Positions 8,215 to 18,854 of a stretch of DNA of 64,000 nt are shown piece by piece. The stretch spans positions 62,001-126,000 of the forward strand of contig NZ_CAPS01000112.1 of the NCBI RefSeq assembly GCF_000333955.1, read 5' to 3'. The notes under the pieces were generated by a model. The model was given only the letters and a program-made list of their open reading frames with translations, searched no databases and was not told where the DNA came from. This DNA comes from Rhodococcus sp. AW25M09. GTDB taxonomy: Bacteria > Actinomycetota > Actinomycetes > Mycobacteriales > Mycobacteriaceae. Each line of letters starts with the position of its first letter. Position 1 is the first letter of the stretch. The position numbers and the translations under genes were made by a program.

Positions 8215-9656
8215 GCCTCCACGTTGCTCATGACGTGCTTGACCCGGGTGTACTCCTCGAGCCCGTACGCCGACAGGTCCTTGCCGTGACCCGATGCCCC
8301 GAACCCGCCGTGCGGCATCTCGGACACGAACGGGATATGGGTGTTGACCCACACGCACCCGAACTCGAGCTCGGCGGTCATCCGCAGCGCGCGACCGTGG
8401 TCCTTGGTCCAGACGCTGGCCGCGAGGCCGAACGGCACGTCGTTGGCAAGGTCGGTCGCCTCGTCGTCGGTCGCGAACGACTGCACCGTCAGCACGGGCC
8501 CGAAGACCTCCTGCTGGACGATCGCGTCGTCCTGGCGGACACCGGAGATCACGGTGGGTTGGAAGTAGAAGCCGTCGCGGTCGACGCGCGCACCGCCGGT
8601 CTCGATCGTCGCGTGCTCGCCGAGCCCCGCAATCATCCGCTCGACGGACGCGAGGTGACCCGCGTTGTTCAGCGTCCCGAACGCGGCAGACTCGTCGTCC
8701 GGTGTGCCCGGGCTGGAAGCCTCCGCCTGCGCGACCAGCAGCCGCAGCAGCTCGTCACGGACGCTCTCGTGCACGATGACGCGCGTAGCGGCGGTGCAGT
8801 CCTGACCGGCGTTGAAGAATCCCCCGACTGCGATGCCCTCGACAGCCGTCTGCAGGTCGGCGTCGGCGAACACGACCGCAGGAGCCTTGCCACCGAGCTC
8901 GAGGTGCGCGCGCTTGAGGTTCCGGGCCGCTGCGACGGCCACCTCGATACCTGCGCGCACCGACCCGGTGATGGCAACCAGGCCTGGAACGGGGTGCTCG
9001 ACCAGCAGGCGACCCGTGCTTGCATCACCGTTGACGACGTTCAAGACGCCTGCCGGCAGGATCTCGCCTGCAATCTCGGCCAGGCGGACGGTCGAGCGCG
9101 GGGTGGTATCGCTCGGCTTCAGCACGATCGTGTTGCCGGCAGCCAGAGCCGGAGCGATCTTCCAGATCGCCATCGCGAACGGGTAGTTCCACGGCGTCAC
9201 TTGCGCGACGACGCCGATGGGCTCACGGCGGATGCTCGACGACAGACCCTCGGCGTACTCGGCGGTCGCCTTACCCTCCAGCAGCCGGGCCGCGCCCGCG
9301 AAGAAGCGCAGCTGGTCGACACCCTGGTCGATCTCCTCGGTCGCGATGTGCGCCTTGATCTGGCCGGTATCGCGCGACTGCAGCTCGACCAGCTCGTCAC
9401 GCGCGGCCTCGACCGCGTCCGCGATCTTCAGCAGCGCCAGCTGGCGCGCCTTCGGCGTCGAACGCTTCCATGTCTTCGACGCCCGCTTGGCGGCGCGGAA
9501 GGCGGCGTCGACCTCGTCGGCGGTGGAGATCGGTGATCGACCGTCCGGGCGTCCCGTCGTGGGATCGATGAGCTCGATGAAATCGGTCGCCGCCGAGTCG
9601 ATCAACGCACCGTCGACGTAGTTCTGGATGACGTCCGGGGTGTGTGCGGTGCTCAC
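8211..9656 (-). CDS. Aminoaldehyde dehydrogenase (PatD-like)
   Basis: NAD(P)-dependent aldehyde dehydrogenase of 481 residues. Landmarks are TPWNYPFAMAIWKIAPALAAGNT (in part), the catalytic Glu in HLELGGKAPAVVF and the catalytic Cys in FNAGQDCTAATR; YNAGQDCTA is characteristic of gamma-aminobutyraldehyde dehydrogenases. It should oxidise the omega-aminoaldehyde made by the amine oxidase or aminotransferase to the omega-amino acid. It starts with GTG overlapping the cupin stop and its own stop overlaps the amine oxidase start, so the three genes are translationally coupled. Confidence 0.9.
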   Translation of the reverse strand: MSTAHTPDVIQNYVDGALIDSAATDFIELIDPTTGRPDGRSPISTADEVDAAFRAAKRASKTWKRSTPKARQLALLKIADAVEAARDELVELQSRDTGQIKAHIATEEIDQGVDQLRFFAGAARLLEGKATAEYAEGLSSSIRREPIGVVAQVTPWNYPFAMAIWKIAPALAAGNTIVLKPSDTTPRSTVRLAEIAGEILPAGVLNVVNGDASTGRLLVEHPVPGLVAITGSVRAGIEVAVAAARNLKRAHLELGGKAPAVVFADADLQTAVEGIAVGGFFNAGQDCTAATRVIVHESVRDELLRLLVAQAEASSPGTPDDESAAFGTLNNAGHLASVERMIAGLGEHATIETGGARVDRDGFYFQPTVISGVRQDDAIVQQEVFGPVLTVQSFATDDEATDLANDVPFGLAASVWTKDHGRALRMTAELEFGCVWVNTHIPFVSEMPHGGFGASGHGKDLSAYGLEEYTRVKHVMSNVEA

Positions 9657-10036
9657 GAGGTTACTTCCTTGGCAGAGTCGGGCAAGAGTACGTAGAGCTT
9701 GCGGAGCGTCTCGTAGACGGTCCAGCGGGTCCGGTCGCCGGCCTGCAGCCGGACGACGGTGCCCGCGTGTAGGGCCAGGCTGCTGCCGTCGGCGAACTCG
9801 ATCCGGCCACGGCCGGAGAGGACGACGAAGGCCTCCTCGGTCTCGATGTCCTCCACGACGCCCGACGTGATCTCCCAGACGCCCACCTCTACGACGTCCT
9901 GGACGTGCAGCGTCTGCGCACCCTGCGTCGGATGCCCCTCGACCACATCACGGGCATCGACGGGTGTGTGCTCGACAGGCACCGTCGCGGCATCCTGAGC
10001 GAGCAGTCGCTGCGCAGCCAGCTCCGGCTCGTTCAC
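9653..10036 (-). CDS. EutQ-like cupin (cupin_3, DUF861 type)
   Basis: Small cupin of 127 residues. VGVWEITSGVVEDIETEEAFVVLSG is the typical entry of the cupin_3 family (here given by its key pieces VGVWEITSG and EEAFVVLSG), followed by GRIEFADG and AGTVVRLQAGDRTRW. These proteins often lie beside FAD-dependent gamma-glutamylputrescine oxidases or in ureidoglycolate and polyamine clusters. No reaction is established from sequence. GTGA overlaps on both sides place it firmly inside the operon. Confidence 0.8.
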   Translation of the reverse strand: MNEPELAAQRLLAQDAATVPVEHTPVDARDVVEGHPTQGAQTLHVQDVVEVGVWEITSGVVEDIETEEAFVVLSGRGRIEFADGSSLALHAGTVVRLQAGDRTRWTVYETLRKLYVLLPDSAKEVTS

Positions 10037-11445
10037 GAGTCGAACCCGAGGCCGAGACGGTCGAGGGTCCGGAGCAGTACGTTGCGCTGTCCCTCACGGT
10101 GGTCAGCGCGGTCGAGTGACCACTTGGTCGCTTCGATGCCGATCTTGGCGAGCGGCTCGGGTGGGAACGGCAACGGCTTCTTGCGCACCATTTCCAGCTG
10201 CGTGCGAGGTGTCGGGTCCCCCGCGAGGCGGTCCAGCATGACCTCGGCGGCGAATCGCGTCGCAGCCACTCCAAGGCCCGTGAACCCCGCCGCGTACGCG
10301 ACCCGGCCTCGACGGGCGAGGCCGTGGAACGCACAGAACTGTGTGGACGTGTCGATCGCGCCGCCCCACTGGTGGCTGAAGCTCAACCCCTCCAGCTGCG
10401 GAAAGGTCGTCAAGAAGTGTGACGCGAGCGTTCGGTACGACGACTGCCGGTCCTCGTACTCCGGACGCACCCGGCGGCCTGCGTGATAGATCGCGTCGTA
10501 GCCTCCGTAAAGGATCCGGTTGTCCGCCGACAGTCGCGAGTAATGAAACTGATTGGCCATGTCGGTCAGGCCCTCGCGGCCGCGCCAACCGATGTCGTCC
10601 ATCTGGGCGGCGCTGAGCGGTTCGCTCATCAGGACGTAGTCGTACACCGGCACGGTGGACAGACGCGAGCGCCGCAGCAGCGGGCGGAAGACGTTGGTGC
10701 CCAGCGCAACCTTCGCGCTCTTCACGACGCCGCGGGCGGTCTCGACCGAGACACCGGACCCGCGCGTGCGCAGACCTGTCACGGACGACTGCTCGAAGAT
10801 CTCCACGCCGAGGTCGGTGGCGACGCGCGCCAGCTCCGCTGCCAGGCGTCCCGGGTGCACCAAGGCGGAGAGGTGTTCTTCGCGGCGACCAGCGGCGAAA
10901 ATCGGGCTGTCGATCGTCTTCCGCACGGCATCGCGATCCAGGTAGACGCCCGCCTCGGCGCCCTTCAGCCATTGCACCTGATGCGGCTCGTAGGCGACCG
11001 ACAGCGTCCCGGTGCGCTCGAACTGCACGTCCATCTTCAGTTCGGCGACGTCCCGCTCGATCGCGTCGAGGTTCTCCAGACCCATCCGCTCGAGCGTGTC
11101 GAACTCGTCGGGCCAGCGCGCGCGGCCGTTCTCATCGCCGTGCGTCAGGCTCGCTTCGGCGAACCCGCCGTTGCGGCCCGATGCGGCCCAGCCGATCGTC
11201 TGGGCCTCGAGCAGCACCACACGGGCCGAGGGATCGCGTCGCTTGGCCAGCACCGCCGTCCACAGCCCCGTGTAGCCGCCGCCCACGACCGTCAGGTCGG
11301 CCGTGTGGGATGCGGTCAGCTGCGGGTACGACGCGTGCGGTGCGTCCTCCAACCAGAAGACGGACGACTTCGTCGAGCGGAGAGACTCGTCGATCGCGCT
11401 CGCCGACGGTGCCTCCCGCTCGAAAACGGTGAGATGCGCAGTCAT
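10033..11445 (-). CDS. FAD-dependent oxidoreductase, DAO family (PuuB-like)
   Basis: D-amino-acid-oxidase-fold flavoenzyme of 470 residues. The Rossmann motif is DLTVVGGGYTGLWTAVLAK near residue 50, followed by VVLLEAQTIGWAASGRNGGF, which is typical of the gamma-glutamylputrescine oxidase (PuuB/OrdL) group. The C-terminal FAD contact is AYAAGFTGLGVAATRFAAE. It should oxidise an amine or gamma-glutamyl amine. It overlaps the cupin gene (GTGA) and follows the semialdehyde dehydrogenase after 45 bases. A gamma-glutamyl-polyamine synthetase is not in this window, so whether it uses free or glutamylated amines is open. Confidence 0.87.
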   Translation of the reverse strand: MTAHLTVFEREAPSASAIDESLRSTKSSVFWLEDAPHASYPQLTASHTADLTVVGGGYTGLWTAVLAKRRDPSARVVLLEAQTIGWAASGRNGGFAEASLTHGDENGRARWPDEFDTLERMGLENLDAIERDVAELKMDVQFERTGTLSVAYEPHQVQWLKGAEAGVYLDRDAVRKTIDSPIFAAGRREEHLSALVHPGRLAAELARVATDLGVEIFEQSSVTGLRTRGSGVSVETARGVVKSAKVALGTNVFRPLLRRSRLSTVPVYDYVLMSEPLSAAQMDDIGWRGREGLTDMANQFHYSRLSADNRILYGGYDAIYHAGRRVRPEYEDRQSSYRTLASHFLTTFPQLEGLSFSHQWGGAIDTSTQFCAFHGLARRGRVAYAAGFTGLGVAATRFAAEVMLDRLAGDPTPRTQLEMVRKKPLPFPPEPLAKIGIEATKWSLDRADHREGQRNVLLRTLDRLGLGFDS

Positions 11446-11490
11446 GAGGTTCTCGCCTTCAGGTAGTGACGGATCGAGCGTTCGGACCGA

Positions 11491-13001
11491 TCATGCGTTC
11501 AGGGGAAAGCCGAGGTTGATCCCGCCGTGACTCGGGTCGAGCCAGCGGGAGGTGACGACTTTGCCTCGGGTGAAGAAGTGCACGCCCTCGGTACCGTGAG
11601 CGTGACTGTCTCCGAACAGAGAATTCTTCCAGCCGCCGAACGAGTAGTACGCCATCGGAACAGGCACGGGGACGTTGATTCCGATCATGCCGACCTCGAC
11701 CTCGTTCTGGAACCGGCGCGCGGCTCCACCGTCGTTGGTGAAGATCGCGGTGCCGTTGCCGTAGGGGTTGGCATTGATCAGAGCCACCGCCTCCTCGTAC
11801 GTCGCGACACGGATCACGGCGAGCACGGGGCCGAATATTTCCTCGGTGTAGATACTCATGTCGGTCGTGACGTGGTCGAACAGCGTGGGACCGACGAAGA
11901 AGCCTTCGCCGTCGGCGTCCGTCTCGGGGTTGCGGCCATCGACGACCAGTGTCGCGCCCGCGGCTTCGCCGGCGTCGACGAAGCCCGCCACTCGGTCGCG
12001 CGAGGCCGCGGTCACCAGCGGGCCCACTGTCGCAGCCCCGACGTGCCGTCGCCCGTGCGCAGCGCCTCGGCGCGCTCTCTGATCTTGGCAACGAGCTCGT
12101 CCGCGATGTCTCCCACTGCGACGCACGCCGAGATCGCCATGCATCGCTCCCCCGCCGAGCCGAAGCCCGCGTTGACGGCCTGGTCGGCCGCGAGGTCGAG
12201 GTCCGCGTCGGGCAGCACGATCATGTGGTTCTTGGCACCGCCCAGGGCCTGCACACGCTTGCCGTGCGCCGTCCCGGTCTCGTAGACGTACTTGGCGATG
12301 GGGGTGGATCCGACGAACGAGACGCTCTTGACGTCCGGGTGGGTCAACAATCCGTCGACCGCGACCTTGTCGCCGTGCAGCACGTTGAAGACACCGTCGG
12401 GCAGGCCCGCTTCCTTCCACAGCGCAGCGATCCAGTTGGCGGCCGAGGGCACCTTCTCGGAGGGCTTCAGCACGACGGTGTTGCCCGCCGCGATCGCTAG
12501 CGGAAAGAACCACATCGGCACCATCGCCGGGAAGTTGAACGGGCTGATGATCGCGACCGGGCCGAGCGGCTGACGCACCGAGTGCACGTCCACCTGTGTA
12601 GACGCGTTCTCGGTGAAGCCGCCCTTCAACAGGTGCGGGATGCCGCAGGCGAACTCGACCACCTCTTGGCCACGAGCCACTTCGCCCGCCGCGTCGGACA
12701 GCACCTTGCCGTGCTCGGCGGTGATGATCGCCGCGAGCTCGGGTGCCCGCTCGTTGAGCAGCTCGCGAAACCGGAACATGATCTGGACCCGACGTGCCAG
12801 GGACGTGTCACGCCAGGCCGGAAACGCCTTCTTCGCCGATGCCACCGCGGCCAGTACGTCGTCGTCCGAAGCCAGCGCAACCGTGGAGGACACGCTTCCG
12901 GTGGCCGGGTTCGTCACGTCGCCCAGCCGGTCGCCCGTGCCGTCGACCGAAGAGCCGTTGATCCAGTGCATCGTTGTCGTCAGGCCGTTTTCATTGCTCA
13001 C
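11491..13001 (-). pseudogene. mmsA: CoA-acylating methylmalonate/malonate-semialdehyde dehydrogenase, frameshifted
   Basis: Two minus-strand frames together make one MmsA. 13001 to about 12040 gives residues 1-325 with the cofactor site and catalytic Cys in [13 protein letters not shown]. About 12035 to 11491 gives the rest, from [13 protein letters not shown] through EEIFGPVLAVIR to GGWKNSLFGD. The break is at a CCCC run (12,036-12,039). One extra base there restores [12 protein letters not shown], so a one-base deletion is the simplest cause. The intact enzyme would convert malonate semialdehyde (from beta-alanine or 1,3-diaminopropane) or methylmalonate semialdehyde to acyl-CoA and CO2. 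First gene of the polyamine operon, GTG start. It could be a sequencing error at a homopolymer. Confidence 0.85.
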
Positions 13002-13090
13002 GCTTCGAGTCTGAGGCTTGATTCATCTCGCAGGAACACTCACTGTGTCGCGTGATGTGCCGAAAACCGTACAAGGTGTCGTATTCTCGC

Positions 13091-14704
13091 GTGGTGGCCA
13101 CACCGACCTTGCGCTCCATGCTGAGCATGAACGCTCTTTCCGTTGGGCAACCGGACATCGTCGTCGACGGTGTGAGGATGGACCGACCGGTGCGGTGGGT
13201 CCATGTTGCCGAGGTGAGGGACGTGCGCCACCTGCTCGACGGGCACGAAGTCGTCTTGACCACAGGCCTGCCCTTCGCGAACGGAACAGCCGACCCGGCG
13301 GCGTTCGTCCGCCAGCTGGTGGCAACCGAGGCTCGCGGGTTGATCGTCGAGCTCGGCCCCCAGCTGGCGACCGTGCCGCCCGAGGTCGTCGCCGAGGCAC
13401 GAAGGCTGGAGCTACCGCTGATCGCGCTACGGGCACCGGTGAAGTTCGTCGAGGTGACCGAAGCAGTACACCGGGCGATAGTTGGGGAGCAGTACCGAGG
13501 CTTGGCTTTCGCTCAGGAGACCCACGAGGTTTTCACCGAGCTCAGCCTCGACAGCGCCGACTCCGACACCATCGTCGGTCGGGCAGCCGTTCTGGTCGGC
13601 GAACCGATCGTCCTGGAGGACGCCGGGCGTCGTGTCGTCGCCTTGGCTGCGCACGACCGGAGCCCTCGAGACGTCCTCGCCAGATGGCAGGAACGCTCTC
13701 GGTCCGCACCGGTACTGGACCGGCCCGGTACGACGGGGCCCGAAGAGTGGTTGACGTGCCCGGTGGGCTTGCGGGGATCTGCGTGGGGGCGACTGGTCGC
13801 TCCACAGCCGGTCGCTGACGCGGTCGAAGTCGCCGTCGTGCTGCAACGCGCTGCTCAGGCGCTTCAGCTCTCGCGCCTCGTGCAGCGAGATGCAGCCGGC
13901 TTGCAGTTCCAAGCTCGTGAGTCGCTACTGCTCGACCTCATGGAGGCCCGTGTTGCAGACGAGGTGGACGCGATCGCCAGAGCCCGCGCTTTGGGTGTGC
14001 CTTCGCGGCCGTCGTATCTGCCGGTGGTGGTGCATTTCGGAGCCACCGCTGTTCCCGACCAGATCGTCCGGCAGCGTCGAGCCCGGGCCCAGCTGGAAGC
14101 GACCAGCGAAGCCGCTCGCTCCGCGAGACTCGATGTCATTGCCGGCGGTGTGGGCGACGGTCAGGTCGGGCTCGTGCTGGCGCTCCGGCCCGGTGACGTC
14201 GAAGACGCCACTCTCGACGCCTTGAACGAGGCACTCGACTCCCGCCAGGGCACACGACAGCGCGCCACGCTGGGCGTCGGCCCTGCGGCGAGCACGCTCG
14301 TCGGCGCGACACGTCATCTACGGACGACGATGCACATCGCCTCGGCGGGACATGTGCTCTCCGAAGACGGTCGATCTTGGTACCGATCCAGCGATGTGCG
14401 CCTACGCGGTCTCATGGCAGAGCTTCAGAACGACGACCGAGTCGTGGCGTTCGTCGAGTCCGAACTCGGATCGTTGCTGGCCTCCGACAGTGAGCGCCGT
14501 GCCGAACTCCTCGCGCTGCTGCGGTCCTTCGTCCGGCTCGGCGGCAACAAGGCCGCGGTGGCTGCCGATGTCCACCTCAGCCGCCAAGCTCTGTACGGTC
14601 GCCTGCGTCTCTTGGAGAACATCTTGGGCATCAGCCTCGATGACGCCGAGTCGGTGATGTCTCTCGGCGTGGCTCTACTCGTCAACGACCTTCGGGCGCT
14701 CTGA
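13091..14704 (+). CDS. PucR-family transcriptional regulator
   Basis: PucR-type regulator of about 537 residues. The N-terminal PucR sensor domain starts LRSMLSMNALSVGQPDIV and has DGHEVVLTTGLPF and EARGLIVELGPQL. The C-terminal CdaR-type HTH_30 is SFVRLGGNKAAVAADVHLSRQALYGRLRLLE (key part AAVAADVHLSRQALYGRL). The frame opens at 13052, but two GTG codons at 13091 and 13094 just before the domain are more likely starts; no ribosome site decides between them. It is divergent from the mmsA operon, about 90 bases away. PucR regulators commonly control purine, polyamine and GABA catabolism, so it probably controls this operon. Confidence 0.88.
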   Translation: MVATPTLRSMLSMNALSVGQPDIVVDGVRMDRPVRWVHVAEVRDVRHLLDGHEVVLTTGLPFANGTADPAAFVRQLVATEARGLIVELGPQLATVPPEVVAEARRLELPLIALRAPVKFVEVTEAVHRAIVGEQYRGLAFAQETHEVFTELSLDSADSDTIVGRAAVLVGEPIVLEDAGRRVVALAAHDRSPRDVLARWQERSRSAPVLDRPGTTGPEEWLTCPVGLRGSAWGRLVAPQPVADAVEVAVVLQRAAQALQLSRLVQRDAAGLQFQARESLLLDLMEARVADEVDAIARARALGVPSRPSYLPVVVHFGATAVPDQIVRQRRARAQLEATSEAARSARLDVIAGGVGDGQVGLVLALRPGDVEDATLDALNEALDSRQGTRQRATLGVGPAASTLVGATRHLRTTMHIASAGHVLSEDGRSWYRSSDVRLRGLMAELQNDDRVVAFVESELGSLLASDSERRAELLALLRSFVRLGGNKAAVAADVHLSRQALYGRLRLLENILGISLDDAESVMSLGVALLVNDLRAL

Positions 14705-14758
14705 CGCTGTCGGGTCGACCGCCGTGCCACCTTCGAGGCCACAGCACGGCCATCGCTT

Positions 14759-15448
14759 CTAGTCCTCGGAGTCCGGACGGGGTTGGTCGTTCTCGAGGCT
14801 GCTGGCGAGTGCCGCCACCGCGTGACCGCGGTGACGGTCGAGCTCTTCGACTGCCCGGTCGACTTCTCCGGCGCGCAAGGCATCGACGATGCTCCGGTGT
14901 TCGCGATCCACCCGTTCGCGCGCGGGAGCGTCGGCGTAGTAGCGAGCCCGATAGGAGTCGGTGGCCTGCCACAGCATGCGGATGAAGTCGACCATTCGAG
15001 GTCGGTCGGCTCGCTCGAAGAGGCGAAAGTGGAAGTCGCGGTTCAAGGTGATCATCGTTGCGATGTCAGCGGCCGTACTCGCCGATTCCATCGAGTCCAT
15101 CAAACGATCGAACTCTGCGAAGTCGTCCGGACCCAGACGTGGGGCCGCGATGCGAACGATCTCGTCCTCGAGCAACCGACGGATCAAGTACGTCTCGGTG
15201 AGCTCGTCGATACTCAACCGGGTGACGTGGTAGCCGCGGTGCGGGACGTACTGCACCTGGCCTTCTGCCTCCAACGTCTTCAACGCCTCGCGAACCGGTA
15301 TGACGCTGCACCCCAAATCCTCGGCCAGCTGTTCCTGGCGAATTCGATCGTCCGGCTGCAGAAACCCGCCCGAGATCAGCTGGCGCAAATGATTCAACGC
15401 CATCTGTTGGGCGGTGAGCCTGCGAGGAAGCTTGGGAGATTGGCTCAT
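14759..15448 (-). CDS. GntR-family regulator, FadR subfamily (FCD domain)
   Basis: Repressor-type regulator of 229 residues. The winged helix spans residues 10-75, with LRQLISGGFLQPDDRIRQEQ, EDLGCSVIPVREALKTLEAEG and a wing ending YVPHRGYHV. The FCD effector domain has LIRRLLEDEIVRIAAPR, NRDFHFRLFERADRP and the metal-binding His in DREHRSIVDALRAG. It is divergent from the glutarate genes, with an inverted repeat between them at 15489-15507. Glutarate-responsive FCD regulators are known for similar modules; the ligand here is inferred. Confidence 0.9.
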   Translation of the reverse strand: MSQSPKLPRRLTAQQMALNHLRQLISGGFLQPDDRIRQEQLAEDLGCSVIPVREALKTLEAEGQVQYVPHRGYHVTRLSIDELTETYLIRRLLEDEIVRIAAPRLGPDDFAEFDRLMDSMESASTAADIATMITLNRDFHFRLFERADRPRMVDFIRMLWQATDSYRARYYADAPARERVDREHRSIVDALRAGEVDRAVEELDRHRGHAVAALASSLENDQPRPDSED

Positions 15449-15488
15449 AGCTCACAGAGCGTACTGCTTCGGGCGCACACCTTGCCAT

Positions 15489-15507
15489 ATCTTAGATTTT
15501 ATAAGAT
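15489..15507. promoter_or_regulatory. Probable GntR operator (inverted repeat ATCTTA-N7-TAAGAT)
   Basis: A perfect 6-bp inverted repeat with a 7-base spacer lies 24 bases before the CoA-transferase start and 41 bases from the GntR start, in an AT-rich stretch that also looks like a -10 region. This fits autoregulation plus control of the divergent operon. Confidence 0.6.
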
Positions 15508-15530
15508 CCTGGACGCATGGCAGGAGACAC

Positions 15531-16705
15531 ATGATCACGGACGCCGATCCTCAGCGTCCCCAACCCCTCGACGGCGTCGTGGTGGCCGACTTCAGTCGAG
15601 TCCTCGCGGGACCCATGGCCGCTATGACTCTGGCCGACCTCGGGGCGACGGTCATCAAGGTCGAGAACCCCGATGGCGGCGACGACACGCGTCACTGGGG
15701 TCCGCCGTGGACCGACGCCGGAACCTCGTACTTCGGTTCGGTGAATCGCACCAAGAGCAGCATCACCCTCGATCTTCGCGATGCTGACGACCTGCAGGTT
15801 GCACACGACCTCGTGGCGCGAGCCGATGTACTCGTCGAGAACTTCCGGCCAGGCTCACTGGTCAAATTCGGTCTGGACCCCATCGCCTCCCGCGAGATCA
15901 ACCCGCGGCTCATCCATTGCTCGGTGACCGGGTTCGGTGCGGCAAGCGGAGCTCATCTTCCCGGCTACGACTTCGTGGTGCAGGCGCTCGGTGGACTGAT
16001 GAGCATCACCGGCGAACCGGACCGCGATCCCCAGAAAGTCGGGGTTGCCCTGGTCGATGTACTGACGGGAAAGGACGCCGTCATCGGCATTCTTGCTTCC
16101 CTCAGGCACCGAGAGGCGACCGGCCGCGGCCAACATGTCGAGGTCAACTTGCTGCAGAGCCTGCTGGGGTCACTCGCGAACCAGGCCAGTGCGTATCTCG
16201 CGACGGGGGTCGCTCCCGAACGGATGGGCAATGTCCACCCCTCGATCGCGCCGTACGAGACCTTGCGGTGCTCCGACGGACTCCTCGTCGTCGCCTGCGG
16301 AAACGATGGCCAGTTCGTTCGGCTGTGCAGCGCCCTGGAACTACCCAACCTTGCCGATGACCCGCGGTTCGCGACCAATGGCGAGCGCGTCACTCATCGC
16401 GACGAGCTCGTCGAACACCTCGAGCAACGCCTGGGCGAGCGCTCGGCCGCAACATGGCAGTCGCTCCTGACAGCGGTGGGAGTTCCGGCTGGGCAGGTCA
16501 AGAACATCGCGGAAGGAATCGCACTCGCTGCATCCCTCGGGCTCGATCCGGTCATCGAGATCGATGGCGCATCCCCGCAGATCGCCCACCCCATTCGCTA
16601 CTCGGACTTTGCAAGCGCGTCACCCACTGCACCACCTGCCCTCGGGCAACACAGCCACGAGATCCGTCGTTGGCTGGCAACCCCTCTCACCGACCAGGAG
16701 CACCC

Positions 16706-16709
<4 letters not shown>
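15531..16709 (+). CDS. CaiB/BaiF-family CoA-transferase (glutarate CoA-transferase-like)
   Basis: Family III CoA-transferase of 392 residues. The start LDGVVVADFSRVLAGPMAAMTLADLGA and KVENPDGGDDTRHWGPP are diagnostic. The catalytic Asp is in GYDFVVQALGGLMSITGE or the adjacent region, and FGLDPIASREINPRLIHCSV... is typical of the family. ATG 15531 has AGGAG at good spacing. It overlaps the glutaryl-CoA dehydrogenase gene by ATGA. The pair CaiB-transferase plus GcdH is known from glutarate catabolism, so it probably charges glutarate with CoA from another acyl-CoA such as succinyl-CoA. Confidence 0.88.
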
Positions 16710-17893
<1,184 letters not shown>

Positions 17894-17910
17894 GAGGACC
17901 ACCGCGAGAG

Positions 17911-17949
17911 GCGCCCCCGTCACCACCTGATCGGTGGTGACGGGGGCGC
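17911..17949 (+). terminator. Strong hairpin terminator after gcdH
   Basis: Perfect 17-bp stem (GCGCCCCCGTCACCACC and its complement) with a 5-base loop TGATC, 17 bases after the gcdH stop. There is no U-tract, so it may act as a bidirectional or Rho-assisted terminator between gcdH and the facing gene fragment. Confidence 0.85.
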
Positions 17950-18005
17950 ACTGGTGCTGAGGGGCGCGCAGTTGTGCGTGCTGTGGTTACCGCTGTGTCA
18001 GCGGG

Positions 18006-18845
18006 TCACCACGCCACGCCGGTCGGCAGTACCGACAGACGGACCACAGAGCGGTCCGAGCACCGCAAGGTCTGGGTGCTCGGCCTGGTCTCGACGGCCG
18101 ACCAGGCCGGCTCCCCCGTCCCTGGATGTGGCTGGAACGCGGGAAACTCGCTGCTGGCGATCTGAAGGCGGAGCGCATGTCCTGCCTCGAGACGGTAGGC
18201 CACGTGGCCGAGTTCGATCGTCGCCTCGACATCGCCATCGGCCGTGTCGATCTGGCCGTCCCCCCAGGCCACGACGCGGGCCGCGCCGCCAGGGTCGACG
18301 TCGAGCACCTTGACGATGAGGTCGGTCGTCGGTGCGGTCGAACCGACGGTCAGGGTCACATCGATGGGCCCGACGAGGTCGAGGTCTGCCGAACCGACCT
18401 CCGATGTGAAGGTCAGAACGTCGGGACGCGAGTGGAGGCCGCTTTCGTCCGGGTACTCGAGCAAGGACGCGAACGGATTGATCACGCTGACGGGAACCAA
18501 GTCGTCCGGGTCGTGGACCCACGTGGCCGTGGACTCGGCCTGCAGGTCGGGCGTGAGGCGCCCGCCCATCGCGCCGCTCGTCGCCCGGCCACCGTCGGAG
18601 ATGACCAGCTCGCGCACCTCGACACCGGCCGGAGGCCACGAGTCGCTCGTCCGGAACTCCAGTGGATCGTCGCCATGGCCGAGGTGCCACTGCACGCGGC
18701 TCAGAGAGGAGGCCGGTCGCGTCTCGCGGACGAAGACGTCGAAGAAATCGGCCGCGGGAGCGACGTACTTCGCGAGGTGCCGACCCAGAGCGTCATCGTC
18801 GACACCGTGATCGTTCTCGGGCGCGACGGGAGCGTCGGGTAAGCG
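18006..18845 (-). pseudogene. C-terminal fragment of a CocE/NonD-family hydrolase (X-Pro dipeptidyl-peptidase C-terminal domain)
   Basis: Reading the minus strand from about 18845 gives roughly 280 residues ending at a natural stop. WHLGHGDDPLEFRTSDSWPP, then DDLVPVSVINPF, VLTFTSEVGSADLDLVGPI and LRLQIASSEFPAFQPHPGTG are typical of the jelly-roll C-terminal domain of CocE/NonD hydrolases. The catalytic alpha/beta-hydrolase half with its Ser nucleophile is missing. Further upstream the frame is only antisense of the amidohydrolase fragment. The break coincides with the break of the facing gene. No start or ribosome site is visible, so it should be inactive. Confidence 0.75.
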
Positions 18846-18854
18846 GTAGCCCTC

